Below, in pieces: positions 24,373 to 33,579 of a stretch of 64,000 nt of DNA. Origin of the DNA: an uncultured Dorea sp. (lineage in GTDB: Bacteria > Bacillota > Clostridia > Lachnospirales > Lachnospiraceae). Every line of letters begins with the position of its first letter. Position 1 is the first letter of the stretch. The DNA lies in the NCBI GenBank assembly GCA_910584265.1, contig CAJTZE010000001.1:62001-126000 (forward strand), read 5' to 3'. A program made the position numbers and the translations under genes. Under the pieces are notes generated by a model. It was not told the origin of the DNA and did no database searches. It saw nothing but the letters and a program-made list of their open reading frames with translations.

Positions 24373-25230
24373 ATGAAAAAAGAAGTCCGGACAGCAGTAT
24401 ACGACGAGGAACTACAGATAGAAGCCTATCGCTTTGAAGGGATTATACAGCCGTTTCCCAATCATTTTCATGAGTATTATGTGATTGGGTTCGTGGAAGC
24501 GGGAGAGCGGCATCTTTCCTGCAGGAACAGGGAGTATGTTCTGGAACAGGGAAATATTGTTGTGTTCAATCCAGGGGATAACCACGGCTGTACACAGACC
24601 GGCAAAGGAACATGGGACTACCGGGGGCTGAATATCAGTAAGGAGATTATGCTTTCTCTGGCAGAGGAGGTAACGGGCAGGAGAGAGCTGCCCGGGTTTT
24701 CGCAGAACGTCATCCGAGACGAGGAGGCAGGGTGTTACCTGCGTCCCTTGCATGAAATGGTGATGAAGGGAACGGAAGGCTTTGGAAAAGAGGAAGCGCT
24801 GCTGTTTTTGATATCTACGCTGATCCAGAATTATGGACAGCCGTTTGAGGGCTGTATTCCTGAATTGCCGAAGCATCCGGAGGGAGCCGGCGGCAGATCC
24901 CGTGGGTGCAGGGAGATTGAAAGAGCCTGTGAATATATGAAGCGGAATTACAGATCCCATATCTGTCTGGAGGAGCTCTGTGAATATACGGCTCTTAGTA
25001 AGTCTACTCTGCTCCGGGCGTTTACGAGGTTGAAGGGAATTACGCCTTATCGTTATCTGGAGACAATCCGTATCAATGAGGCGAAGAAGCTCTTAGGGCA
25101 GGGGATAAGCCCGCTGGAGGCCGCAATGCAGACGGGATTTTCGGATCAGAGCCATTTTACCAATTATTTCAGCAGCTTTATCGGGCTTTCTCCAGGTGTT
25201 TACCGGGATATATTTTGCGATAAGAGATAG
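24373..25230 (+). CDS. AraC-family transcriptional regulator with cupin domain
   Basis: Regulator of 285 residues. ATG 24373 is preceded by GGAGGAAGAAGG; earlier ATGs in frame lack a ribosome site. The N-terminal AraC-binding (cupin) domain has FPNHFHEYYVIGFVEAGERH and GNIVVFNPGDNHGCTQ, and two helix-turn-helix motifs occupy the C-terminus (ICLEELCEYTALSKSTLLRAF; SPLEAAMQTGFSDQSHFTNYF). The EamA transporter begins 13 bases downstream and is its most likely target; the AEC gene facing away is another. The ligand is unknown. Confidence 0.92.
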   Translation: MKKEVRTAVYDEELQIEAYRFEGIIQPFPNHFHEYYVIGFVEAGERHLSCRNREYVLEQGNIVVFNPGDNHGCTQTGKGTWDYRGLNISKEIMLSLAEEVTGRRELPGFSQNVIRDEEAGCYLRPLHEMVMKGTEGFGKEEALLFLISTLIQNYGQPFEGCIPELPKHPEGAGGRSRGCREIERACEYMKRNYRSHICLEELCEYTALSKSTLLRAFTRLKGITPYRYLETIRINEAKKLLGQGISPLEAAMQTGFSDQSHFTNYFSSFIGLSPGVYRDIFCDKR

Positions 25231-25243
25231 GAGGACGCACAGA

Positions 25244-26134
25244 ATGAAAAGTAAGAGACAGGCAGGGCATCTGGCGGCGCTTGTCACAATCGGAATCTGG
25301 GGAACTACATTTATTTCAACGAAAATCCTGCTAAAAGAATTTCAGCCTGTGGAAATTCTGTTTTTCCGGTTTGTGATGGGATATCTGGTATTGCTGGCTG
25401 TGTGTCCGCGGAGATTAAAGAAGGTGAGCAGGAGGCAGGAGCTGGTCTTTGCCGGGGCGGGATTTAGCGGAATCTGTCTGTATTATCTGCTGGAAAATAT
25501 TGCTCTGACTTATACGATGGCTTCTAATGTGGGCGTGATCATATCTGCCGCCCCGTTTTTTACGGCAATCCTTTCGCAGTTATTTATAAAGTCAGAGGAA
25601 AGGCTGCAGGCCGGTTTTTTTGCCGGTTTTGCGGCTGCTATGGCGGGGGTTGTGATGATCAGCCTGAACGGCAGCAGTTTCAGCCTGAATCCCAAAGGCG
25701 ACGTTCTGGCTGTGGCGGCGGCATTTGTATGGGGATGCTATTCCATACTGACACGGAAGATTGCAGGCTTTGGGGGTTCTGTTATCCCGGCCGTGCGCAG
25801 AACGTTTTTTTACGGGATTGTCTTTATGGTACCGGCGCTTTTCTTTTTTGATTTTGAACTGGGGCTGTCACGGTTTACGGATGCGGCCTATGCGGTCCAT
25901 ATTGTTTATTTGGGAGCCGGGGCGTCAGCGCTGTGTTTTGTTACATGGAATTATGCGGTAAAAACATTGGGCGCGGTAAAGACGAGCATTTATATTTATC
26001 TGGTTCCCGTTATAACAATCGCGGCATCAGTAATCATATTAAAGGAGCCAGTGACATGGATTTCGGCTGCAGGCACGGTATTAACGATTGCAGGGCTGTT
26101 TATCTCGGAATATACCCCGCAGAGCAGAAGATAA
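25244..26134 (+). CDS. EamA-family (DMT) transporter
   Basis: Membrane transporter of 296 residues, ten predicted helices arranged as two EamA repeats (IGIWGTTFISTKILLKEFQP in the first, AFVWGCYSILTRKIAG in the second). Relatives export amino acids or other metabolites. ATG 25244 stands behind ATAGGAGG and follows the AraC gene by 13 bases, so both are one transcript. It ends in FISEYTPQSRR, normal for the family. The substrate cannot be inferred. Confidence 0.9.
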   Translation: MKSKRQAGHLAALVTIGIWGTTFISTKILLKEFQPVEILFFRFVMGYLVLLAVCPRRLKKVSRRQELVFAGAGFSGICLYYLLENIALTYTMASNVGVIISAAPFFTAILSQLFIKSEERLQAGFFAGFAAAMAGVVMISLNGSSFSLNPKGDVLAVAAAFVWGCYSILTRKIAGFGGSVIPAVRRTFFYGIVFMVPALFFFDFELGLSRFTDAAYAVHIVYLGAGASALCFVTWNYAVKTLGAVKTSIYIYLVPVITIAASVIILKEPVTWISAAGTVLTIAGLFISEYTPQSRR

Positions 26135-26163
26135 GCATGTCTTATATAAGGAGGAGTAAAATT

Positions 26164-26366
26164 ATGGATTTGCAGAATGAAAAATGTGTGATGGTAATTG
26201 ACGAGCAGCTTCCGCTGGGGCTTATTGCAAATACTGCCGCTATTATGGGTATCACGCTGGGAAAGGAGATGCAGGGCATATCAAGGAAATTAGAGAAAGG
26301 CTGTATGAGCCGGAATATGAATGTGTCAGCACACTAGCTTTTGCAATTCTTTACTGTGTTCTGTAA
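26164..26366 (+). pseudogene. DUF2000-family protein remnant with internal deletion
   Basis: From ATG 26164 the first 38 residues (CVMVIDEQLPLGLIANTAAI..GITLGKEMQ) match the start of DUF2000 proteins, which are normally about 135 residues. The frame then goes wrong and stops at 26337. In another frame, from 26277, IKEIRERLYEPEYE resembles a later part of the same family, so the middle has been lost with a frameshift. Only about 60 codons remain of the family. A ribosome site (AAGGAGGAG) and proximity to the EamA gene remain. The final part runs into the opposing remnant. Confidence 0.7.
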
Positions 26367-26510
26367 TAATCTTTTTCATGATATCAATATCAGCCTGCTA
26401 ATATCTCTAATATCATCTTTTAATGGCTGCGGCTCTGACTGGAATTTCGAGCTTAATTTAACGTCCAGCAGCTGACTGATTGCTAGTAAATCTTCATTTG
26501 TTAATGACAT
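26326..26510 (-). pseudogene. Remnant of a small coiled protein with internal deletion
   Basis: From ATG 26510 the reading MSLTNEDLLAISQLLDVK ... PLKDDIRDI looks like the start of a small coiled hypothetical protein common in Lachnospiraceae. It then stops at 26376 in frame, but a shifted frame continues QADIDIMKKIITEHSKELQK and ends at 26326, matching what I recall of the usual C-terminus of the same family. The middle, normally a coiled stretch, is missing. The recollection of the family is from memory and should be checked. The function of the intact protein is unknown. Confidence 0.6.
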
Positions 26511-26624
26511 TCTGCACCGCTTCTCTGTATTTTTGTATCTGCCTTTGTAACAGCTATTATAACATAAGGAAAGTGTAAAATCTATTCGATTATTATGGAA
26601 ACACAAAATTATAATTGTATAAAA

Positions 26625-27224
26625 TTATTTCACCCGATGGCTTTCGATGATCAATCTTACCGTCCGGTATAAAAAGGGCTTGTATTCATCAATGGGTACG
26701 GGCTCTTTGTATAGTATGGAATTGTACCCGGCAGAACCTGCAAGCTCTACGATGGTAAAGAGCATTACATCCACATCCGCGTACTCATATTCATCCGCCG
26801 CTACAATTTGGAGAAACCGCTCATAAATCTCGTCGTCAGAGTCCTTCCCTGTGATCAGCGTAGAGCGCAGTGCTCCCATTACCAGATTCTTGGATATGAA
26901 ATTCAACAATGGCAGGTCTTTTACAAGTACATTAATAATGTGGTCTATAATGAATATTAACTGGTTCTCAAGCCCGGCAATCCGCCGGCTGAGCATCTCT
27001 TTTCCCGCATTGTCAAATAATTCGCGCGTCTTGTGTGCTACGAGATTATTCCGGATATCATATTTGTCTTTGAAATATAAATAAAAGGTTCCCTTGGCCA
27101 CGCCCGCCCGCTTTACAATATCTGAAATAGCCGTTGACTGGATGCCTTTTGTAGTAAACAGGTCATAGGCTGTATTCAGAAGGGCATCTCTTTTCTGTTT
27201 TTTATTCTCATCAATTTTTCCCAT
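26625..27224 (-). CDS. TetR-family repressor of the RND operon
   Basis: Regulator of 199 residues. ATG 27224 lies eight bases behind AAGGAG. The N-terminal helix-turn-helix reads AISDIVKRAGVAKGTFYLYFKDKYDIRN, the classic TetR form, followed by an all-helical ligand domain. It is divergent from the MMPL gene; three copies of a 13-bp palindrome lie in the gap, one over each promoter region. It most likely represses both itself and the exporter and is released by an unknown hydrophobic ligand. Confidence 0.92.
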   Translation of the reverse strand: MGKIDENKKQKRDALLNTAYDLFTTKGIQSTAISDIVKRAGVAKGTFYLYFKDKYDIRNNLVAHKTRELFDNAGKEMLSRRIAGLENQLIFIIDHIINVLVKDLPLLNFISKNLVMGALRSTLITGKDSDDEIYERFLQIVAADEYEYADVDVMLFTIVELAGSAGYNSILYKEPVPIDEYKPFLYRTVRLIIESHRVK

Positions 27225-27291
27225 GGTCTGCACTCCTTATTTGTTCATTATATCGTGTATTTTAAGAATTTCAAGAAAAAAGAATAAAAAT

Positions 27292-27379
27292 TGACCAAAA
27301 GTCATAATTTTTTGTAAAAGGTATTGACTAATGGTCATTTTTGGTATATAGTGCTGATTGTAGAAATGACCATCAGTCA
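27292..27379. promoter_or_regulatory. Three TetR operators and the RND promoter
   Basis: TGACCAAAAGTCA (27292-27304), TGACTAATGGTCA (27325-27337) and TGACCATCAGTCA (27367-27379) share the form TGACY-N3-RGTCA. The plus-strand promoter is TTGACT (27324-27329), 17 bases, TATAGT (27347-27352), so site 2 covers the -35 box and site 3 lies in the leader just before the ribosome site. Site 1 is placed to act on the tetR promoter. Confidence 0.88.
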
Positions 27380-27402
27380 TAATTTAAAAGGAGTTGAAGA
27401 AA

Positions 27403-29526
27403 ATGGTGAAGCTTGGAAAGAAAATCGTGAAGTACAGAGCAGCCATTCTGGTGATAGGTTTTCTGCTTCTGATTCCATCGGCGCTGGGTTACGTGAATAC
27501 CAGAATCAATTATGATGTTCTTACCTATCTGCCGAAGGATATTGAGACCATGCGGGGGCAGGACATTCTGGTGGAGGACTTCGGCACGGGAGCATTTTCC
27601 ATGGTGATCGTGGACGGTATGGAGAATAAGGATGTATCAAAGCTGAAGAAGCAGATTGAAGACGTAGACCACGTCTCGAAGGTGCTCTGGTATGATTCGG
27701 CGGCGGATATTTCCATACCCCAGAGTATGCTTCCGGATAACTTATATGAGGTATTCAATTCAGATACAGGTACGATGATGGCGGTATTCTTTGATGAGTC
27801 CACATCCTCGGACGGGACCATGGATGCGATTACAGAGATCCGTAAGCTTGCAGGTAAGCAGTGTTTTATCAGCGGCATGTCAGCCATTGTAACGGATACC
27901 AAGGAGCTGGCGGAGAGCGAAACTCCGGTCTATGTAGTGATAGCAGTTGTTTTGTCCTCGATTGTGCTGGGTATTACGATGGAGTCGTTGATCGTTCCGA
28001 TTTTGTTCCTGATCAGTATCGGAATGGCAATTGTTTATAATCTGGGAAGCAACTATTTTCTGGGAGAGATTTCGTATATTACGAAGGCGCTGGCGGCTGT
28101 GCTGCAGCTTGGAGTTACCATGGATTACTCGATTTTCCTGATGCACAGCTACGACGAACAGCAGATCCGGTATGACGGTGACAAGATGAGGGCTATGGCA
28201 CACGCGATTTCCCAGACGTTTTCATCGGTGATCGGAAGCTCGGTTACCACTATTGCAGGATTTTTCTCATTATGCTTTATGAGCTTTACTTTGGGAAAGG
28301 ACATTGGTATAGTTATGGCGAAAGGCGTGATATTCGGCGTTCTTGCCTGCGTAACCATCCTGCCGTCCATGATTCTGTGCTTTGATAAGCTGATCGAGAA
28401 GACGAAGCACAGGCCGCTGCTTCCGAATATCAACAGGCTGTCGGACAGGATGACAAAACGGTATCCGGTTTTTGCCATTATATTTGTGGTTCTTTTGGTT
28501 CCGGCAATTTACGGCAATAACCACACGGGTGTTTACTATAATCTGGATGAGACCCTTCCCAAGAGTCTTCCAAGTATCATTGCAAATGAGAAGCTGAAGG
28601 AAGACTATGATATGAATACCACCCATATGCTTCTGGTAAACAGCTCAGTTCCTTCTTATGATGTGAACAGGATGCTGAAGGAGATTGAAGCTATAGACGG
28701 CGTGAAATGGGCGCTTGGAATAGATAAGCTTGTGGGGCCTGGAATCCCCGCAGATATGCTTCCGTCAGATGTGACGGATATGCTGAAGACAGACAAATAC
28801 CAGCTGATCATGATCAATTCTATTTACAAGGTTGCGTCGGATGAGGTAAATGCGCAGGTAGATGCAGTCAATGCGGTTACGGATAAATATGACAAGGATG
28901 CGCTTCTGGTAGGCGAGGCGCCGCTTACGAAGGATTTGATCGATATTACAGATCATGATTTTAAGATGGTAAGTGTTGTGTCAATCGGAGTTATTTTCCT
29001 GATCATCCTGCTTTTATTCCGCTCTATCAGCCTTCCTATCATACTGGTAGGCGTAATCGAATTTGCGATATTTGTCAACATGGGAATCCCGTTCTATACG
29101 GGAACCACGCTTCCATTTGTGGCATCCATTGTAATCGGAACGATCCAGCTTGGAGCAACGGTGGATTATGCAATCCTTATGACGACAAGATATAAGAGGG
29201 AAAGAAGCAGAGGGGCAGGTAAGTATGAGGCAGTAACGACAGCCCATCAGTCTTCTGCCCAGTCCATTATTGTAAGTGCGCTGAGCTTCTTTGCGGCCAC
29301 ATTTGGAGTTGGAATGTATTCCAACATTGATATGATCAGTTCGCTGTGTATCCTGATGGCGCGCGGGGCAATTATCAGTATGCTGGTGGTAGTGTTTATC
29401 CTTCCGTCCATGTTTATGATATTTGACAAAGTGATCGTAAGGACCAGCAGCGGATTTCTTCCGAAGGATGCGAAGGATCAGGATGACAAGAAAAACAATA
29501 AATTTGGAAATAAAGTGCATGCATAA
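27403..29526 (+). CDS. RND-superfamily MMPL exporter
   Basis: Proton-driven exporter, 707 residues. ATG 27403 follows AAAGGAG. Layout: TM1 (AAILVIGFLLLIPSALG), extracellular domain to about 175, TM2-6 (VYVVIAVVLSSIVLG to VTILPSMILCF), TM7 near 355, second extracellular domain, TM8-12. Each half keeps the proton-relay type motif on TM4/TM10: LGVTMDYSIFLMHSY and LGATVDYAILMTTRY. The small extracellular domains and single subunit fit MMPL/HAE3-like RND proteins that move lipids or hydrophobic compounds. The next gene encodes a secreted heptad-repeat protein that may be its partner. Confidence 0.92.
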   Translation: MVKLGKKIVKYRAAILVIGFLLLIPSALGYVNTRINYDVLTYLPKDIETMRGQDILVEDFGTGAFSMVIVDGMENKDVSKLKKQIEDVDHVSKVLWYDSAADISIPQSMLPDNLYEVFNSDTGTMMAVFFDESTSSDGTMDAITEIRKLAGKQCFISGMSAIVTDTKELAESETPVYVVIAVVLSSIVLGITMESLIVPILFLISIGMAIVYNLGSNYFLGEISYITKALAAVLQLGVTMDYSIFLMHSYDEQQIRYDGDKMRAMAHAISQTFSSVIGSSVTTIAGFFSLCFMSFTLGKDIGIVMAKGVIFGVLACVTILPSMILCFDKLIEKTKHRPLLPNINRLSDRMTKRYPVFAIIFVVLLVPAIYGNNHTGVYYNLDETLPKSLPSIIANEKLKEDYDMNTTHMLLVNSSVPSYDVNRMLKEIEAIDGVKWALGIDKLVGPGIPADMLPSDVTDMLKTDKYQLIMINSIYKVASDEVNAQVDAVNAVTDKYDKDALLVGEAPLTKDLIDITDHDFKMVSVVSIGVIFLIILLLFRSISLPIILVGVIEFAIFVNMGIPFYTGTTLPFVASIVIGTIQLGATVDYAILMTTRYKRERSRGAGKYEAVTTAHQSSAQSIIVSALSFFAATFGVGMYSNIDMISSLCILMARGAIISMLVVVFILPSMFMIFDKVIVRTSSGFLPKDAKDQDDKKNNKFGNKVHA

Positions 29527-29540
29527 CAGGGGGTATTGCA

Positions 29541-31682
29541 ATGAATAAGAATAATAAAAGCATGAGACTTATGGCGGCGGCAATGGTAACGGTTATTACA
29601 GCAGGAATGGCAGGAACCTGCAATTACCAGAGAAATGTGATTACTGCGAAGGCGGCGGATGTTAAGGAACTTCAGAAAGTGGCAGAGACGGCACTGGAGA
29701 CAGACAGTGTAGAAGCAGAAGAAACAGAAGAGACGGAAGAAGCTTCAGAGGAAGAAAAGGAGCAGGGAGCAAAGAAGGAAGAATCGGTCTATGTGAAAGC
29801 GGATCCTGCCGGAAATGTGAAGGATACAACGGTAACAGAGTGGATTAAGAATCCCGGAAACGGGAAGCTCTCAGACGTGTCTGAGCTGGACGGTATTGAG
29901 AATATTAAGGGAGAGGAATCCTATCAGGTTTCTGCAGATGCAGGGCTTGACTGGAAGGCAGAGGGTAATGACATTTACTATCAGGGAACCACGAAAAAGG
30001 AGCTTCCGGTAGGAGTGAAGATCAGCTACAAGCTGGACGGGGAAAATATCAGCGCTGAGGATTTGAAGGGAAAAGACGGCAGAGTTGAAATCCATATTCA
30101 ATACAGCAACAGCTCAAAGACAGCAGTAGATGTAGCTGGGGAAAAAGAGGAAATGTTTACGCCGTTTACGATGATCACTGCGATGATGCTTCCTGCAGAT
30201 GAATATCAGAATGTAGAGATTGACAATGGTAAGGTGCTTTCCGATGCGGATAAACAGATCGTGGTAGGGCTTGGATTCCCGGGAATCAGCGAGAACTTAA
30301 AGCTTACGGACGGAGACTTTGATTTTGACCTGCCGGAAGAGGTGACGATTACGGCAGAGGTGAAGAATGCGTCAGTAGGACCGACCATTACGGCGGCGTC
30401 TACAGACTTTCTCCAGAATCTGGATTTTGACGATATGGATGGCTTTGATGATCTGAACGATTCCATTGCGGAGCTGGAGGATGCAACGAATCAGTTGGTG
30501 GACGGCTCCAGAGAAGCGGCTGACGGCGCTGGAGAGCTTGCCGGAGGTGCAGGGACGCTTGCTGGAGGTACAGGAACGCTCAAGAACGGCATTGATACGC
30601 TGAATAGTAAGTCCGGGGAGCTGATTGCCGGAGTCGAGACGCTGAGTAATGGGATAACTACCTATACCCAGGGAATCCAGAATTTGGCTGATGCAATGAA
30701 TAACAATCAGATGGCGGATGCAAGTGCGCAGGTTGCGGCGGGAGCACAGGGGGTTAAGACCGGCGTGACAGCGGTAGAGACATATCTTATTGCGACTGGC
30801 GCAATAAGCAGGCCGGTGGCTACGACCAGCCAGATGAGCAGCGAGGCGGCAAGTATCAGCAATTCTCTGGCAGGCCTTCAAAATACGGTTGAGAATATTT
30901 CTGCGCAGGCACAGGTGGTGAATAATGGCGGAGGAGAGGTTCAGTGTGATATAGCAGGACTGGAAGCATATCTTGGAACGCTTGGTATTGAAAATCCGGG
31001 AGAGGCGGCAGGCCAGATCCGGAGCTATTTCACCTCCAGTGAAGTGACGACAGCCGCAACAGCAGAGGTGTCAGGTGAAAAGGCGCAGGCATTAGCAGAG
31101 ATCCAATCCATTCAAAGCATGGCAGAGAATCTGCAGGCAGATGCATCGGCCGCAGTTAATCAGACAAGGGCAGTAAATGATCAGATGCAGATGGTGTTTT
31201 ACGGAAATGGAACAATGGAAAATCCAGGCTTAGTAAATGCCAGCAATGCAGTTGCTGATGGGGCAGGTAAGCTGAGTGTCGGAATTAAGCAGATAAGCGA
31301 AGGCGTAAATGCCCTGCAGGCTCATAACGATGAACTCAGCGGCGGAGCGGCTAAGCTGTTACAGGGCGGCAGCCAGCTTGCGGCGGGAGTCAGCCAGCTT
31401 GCGGCGGGCGCAGACACCTTGAACAGCGGAGCAGGAACTCTTGCAGATGGAGCTAATGCCCTTGCAGACGGCAATCGGACGCTTGCAGATGGAATGGCCG
31501 AGTATAAGACAGAGGCAATTGATAAGCTGACTGGTCTGTTTGGCGGGGACATTTCCAAAGCGAAGGATCGTCTGAAAGCAATGGCTGACCTTGGGAAGGA
31601 TTATAAGTCCTTTGCAGGAATTTCTTCGGAAATGAACGGCAGCACGAAGTTCATCATTGAGACAGAGGGGGTCAACGAGTAA
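29541..31682 (+). CDS. Secreted protein with L-x2-G heptad repeats (YhgE/Pip-like region)
   Basis: A 713-residue protein with a signal peptide (MRLMAAAMVTVITAGMAG, then an AKA-A site), a Glu-rich linker (about 50-77), a beta-rich domain (about 80-290), and helical stretches with repeating LxxGxxxLxxG units (GELAGGAGTLAGGTGTLKNG; later QLAAGVSQLAAGADTLNSG and ALADGNRTLADG). Such repeats occur in YhgE/Pip and EsaA-like proteins. Unlike those, no C-terminal membrane helices are present. It begins 14 bases after the MMPL gene, with which it is surely co-transcribed, so an extracytoplasmic accessory role for the exporter is likely but unproven. Confidence 0.8.
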   Translation: MNKNNKSMRLMAAAMVTVITAGMAGTCNYQRNVITAKAADVKELQKVAETALETDSVEAEETEETEEASEEEKEQGAKKEESVYVKADPAGNVKDTTVTEWIKNPGNGKLSDVSELDGIENIKGEESYQVSADAGLDWKAEGNDIYYQGTTKKELPVGVKISYKLDGENISAEDLKGKDGRVEIHIQYSNSSKTAVDVAGEKEEMFTPFTMITAMMLPADEYQNVEIDNGKVLSDADKQIVVGLGFPGISENLKLTDGDFDFDLPEEVTITAEVKNASVGPTITAASTDFLQNLDFDDMDGFDDLNDSIAELEDATNQLVDGSREAADGAGELAGGAGTLAGGTGTLKNGIDTLNSKSGELIAGVETLSNGITTYTQGIQNLADAMNNNQMADASAQVAAGAQGVKTGVTAVETYLIATGAISRPVATTSQMSSEAASISNSLAGLQNTVENISAQAQVVNNGGGEVQCDIAGLEAYLGTLGIENPGEAAGQIRSYFTSSEVTTAATAEVSGEKAQALAEIQSIQSMAENLQADASAAVNQTRAVNDQMQMVFYGNGTMENPGLVNASNAVADGAGKLSVGIKQISEGVNALQAHNDELSGGAAKLLQGGSQLAAGVSQLAAGADTLNSGAGTLADGANALADGNRTLADGMAEYKTEAIDKLTGLFGGDISKAKDRLKAMADLGKDYKSFAGISSEMNGSTKFIIETEGVNE

Positions 31683-31733
31683 GCGGTTTGGGATTCACAT
31701 GAAGATAGGACGATAAAATTAAGAGAGAAAAAG

Positions 31734-31765
31734 CGGGAAACTTATAGAGGGTTTCCCGTTTTTTT
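31734..31765 (+). terminator. Intrinsic terminator after the RND operon
   Basis: CGGGAAAC at 31734-31741 pairs with GTTTCCCG at 31751-31758, followed by seven T. Confidence 0.88.
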
Positions 31766-31824
31766 GCTATACTAAAACTGCTGGTTTTGATGGAAGATTT
31801 TGAGAAATGAAAGGAATAAGGACT

Positions 31825-32589
31825 ATGGAAGCATATACAGGCTTTGCAGAGGTGTATGACATTTTCATGGATAATGTGCCTTATGAAGAGTGGACGGAAT
31901 ATTTGTGCGGGCTTCTGGGGGAGTTCGGAATCCGGGACGGACTGGTGCTGGAACTGGGCTGCGGAACCGGGAATCTGACGGCCCGTCTGGCGGAGAAGGG
32001 TTATGATATGATCGGTGTAGACGCCGCTCCAGAGATGCTGGGGACCGCTATGGATAAGAAAAGGGAGAAGGGATATGATATTTTATATCTGCTTCAGGAT
32101 ATGCGGGAGTTTGAGCTTTATGGGACGGTCCGTGCTGTGGTAAGCGCCTGCGACAGCATCAATTATATTACAGAGCCGGATGAATTAGAGCAGGTGTTTT
32201 GTCTGGTAAATAATTATCTTGACCCGTCGGGAATCTTTGTGTTTGATTTTAATACGGAATATAAATATCGGGAGCTTTTAGGGAACCAGACGATTGCCGA
32301 GGACAGGGAAGAGAGCAGTTTTATCTGGGATAATTATTATGATGAGGAGGAGCGGATCAACGAATATGAACTGACGCTTTTTATCAGAGAAGAGGACGGC
32401 AGGTACGGGAAGTACCAGGAGACACATTTCCAGAGGGCGTATACATTGGAGGAGATCCGGGAGCTGATTGAGAGATCCGGGATGGAATTTATAGCCGCAT
32501 ATGATGCTTATACGAAGAATCCGCCGCATGGAAAAAGTGAGCGGATCAGCGTTGCGGCAAGAGAGCGGGGAAAGGCAGACAGGGCGTGA
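31825..32589 (+). CDS. Class I SAM-dependent methyltransferase
   Basis: Methyltransferase of 254 residues, substrate unknown. ATG 31825 (MEAYTGFAEVYD) is preceded by AAGGAATAAGG; an earlier ATG at 31807 lies inside that region. Motif I is VLELGCGTGNLTARLA, with the acidic residue of motif II in GVDAAPEML and a later motif IVFDFNTEY-like FVFDFNTEYKYR. The TGFAEVYDIFMD opening is typical of a family often found next to Hsp33 in clostridia. The Hsp33 gene follows about 105 bases later. Confidence 0.88.
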   Translation: MEAYTGFAEVYDIFMDNVPYEEWTEYLCGLLGEFGIRDGLVLELGCGTGNLTARLAEKGYDMIGVDAAPEMLGTAMDKKREKGYDILYLLQDMREFELYGTVRAVVSACDSINYITEPDELEQVFCLVNNYLDPSGIFVFDFNTEYKYRELLGNQTIAEDREESSFIWDNYYDEEERINEYELTLFIREEDGRYGKYQETHFQRAYTLEEIRELIERSGMEFIAAYDAYTKNPPHGKSERISVAARERGKADRA

Positions 32590-32694
32590 ACCGGAAGTTG
32601 TGCTTTGGCAGAAAAAGAGCTATAATGGGAAAAATAGGGCATTTAAGGTCAATGCCGGAAGAATTACGAGGTCAGAGGAAAGGAAATGAAATAG

Positions 32695-33579
32695 ATGAAG
32701 GATTATATTGTAAGGGCGGCCGCGGCGGACAGTCAGATCCGTGCGTTTGCGGCATGTACGACAGTAGTTACGGAAGAGGCAAGAAAGCGTCATAATACCA
32801 GTCCCACAGCTACTGTGGCGCTGGGGCAGCTGATGACGGCGGGAACCATGATGGGTGCCATGATGAAGAATGATACAGATATTCTTACGCTTCAGATCCG
32901 GGGGGACGGCCCCATTGAAGGGATTACAGTTACGGCTGACAATCAGGGAAACGTGAAAGGCTACGTTTTTAACCCGGATGTATCGGTTCCTGTAAAAAAT
33001 GGAAAAATCAATGTGGCGGATGCCCTTGGCATCGGTCTGCTGAATGTGATCAAGGATATGGGGCTGAAGGAACCTTATGTGGGACAGACCATATTAGAGA
33101 CCAGTGAGATTGCGCAGGATCTGACCTATTATTACATGAATTCGGAGCAGATTCCGTCGTCGGTAGGCCTTGGAGTGCTGATGGAGAAGGATAATACAGT
33201 CAAATGTGCCGGAGGATTTATCATACAGCTGATGCCATTTGCAGAGGATGCGGTGATTGATAAGCTGGAAGAAAATCTCAAAGGGATCACCTCTGTGACA
33301 GAGCTTCTGGAGCAGGGGCATACACCGGAGACGCTTCTGGAAGTGCTTCTGGGTAATCTGGGACTTGAGATTACAGATACGCTGCCGGCAAGGTTCTACT
33401 GTAACTGCTCAAAGGAGCGGGTGGAGAAGGCGGTCGTGAGTATCGGCAGGAAGGAGATCCAGGAAATGATTGATGACGGTGAGGACATTGAAGTAAAATG
33501 CCATTTCTGCAATACCGCATACCGGTATACCATCAATGAATTACAGGATATTTTAGCGAGAGGGGAATGTGAAAGATGA
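32695..33579 (+). CDS. hslO: Redox-regulated chaperone Hsp33
   Basis: Holdase that is activated by oxidative unfolding. The 294-residue protein has the N-terminal chaperone domain (DYIVRAAAADSQIRAFAACTT, TATVALGQLMTAGTMMGAMMK) and the C-terminal zinc site with Cys236-x-Cys238 (YCNCSKE) and Cys269-x2-Cys272 (CHFCNTAY), all four ligands present. ATG 32695 follows AGAGGAAAGG. Its last codons overlap the nadE start by four bases, so chaperone and NAD synthetase are translated together. Confidence 0.96.
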   Translation: MKDYIVRAAAADSQIRAFAACTTVVTEEARKRHNTSPTATVALGQLMTAGTMMGAMMKNDTDILTLQIRGDGPIEGITVTADNQGNVKGYVFNPDVSVPVKNGKINVADALGIGLLNVIKDMGLKEPYVGQTILETSEIAQDLTYYYMNSEQIPSSVGLGVLMEKDNTVKCAGGFIIQLMPFAEDAVIDKLEENLKGITSVTELLEQGHTPETLLEVLLGNLGLEITDTLPARFYCNCSKERVEKAVVSIGRKEIQEMIDDGEDIEVKCHFCNTAYRYTINELQDILARGECER

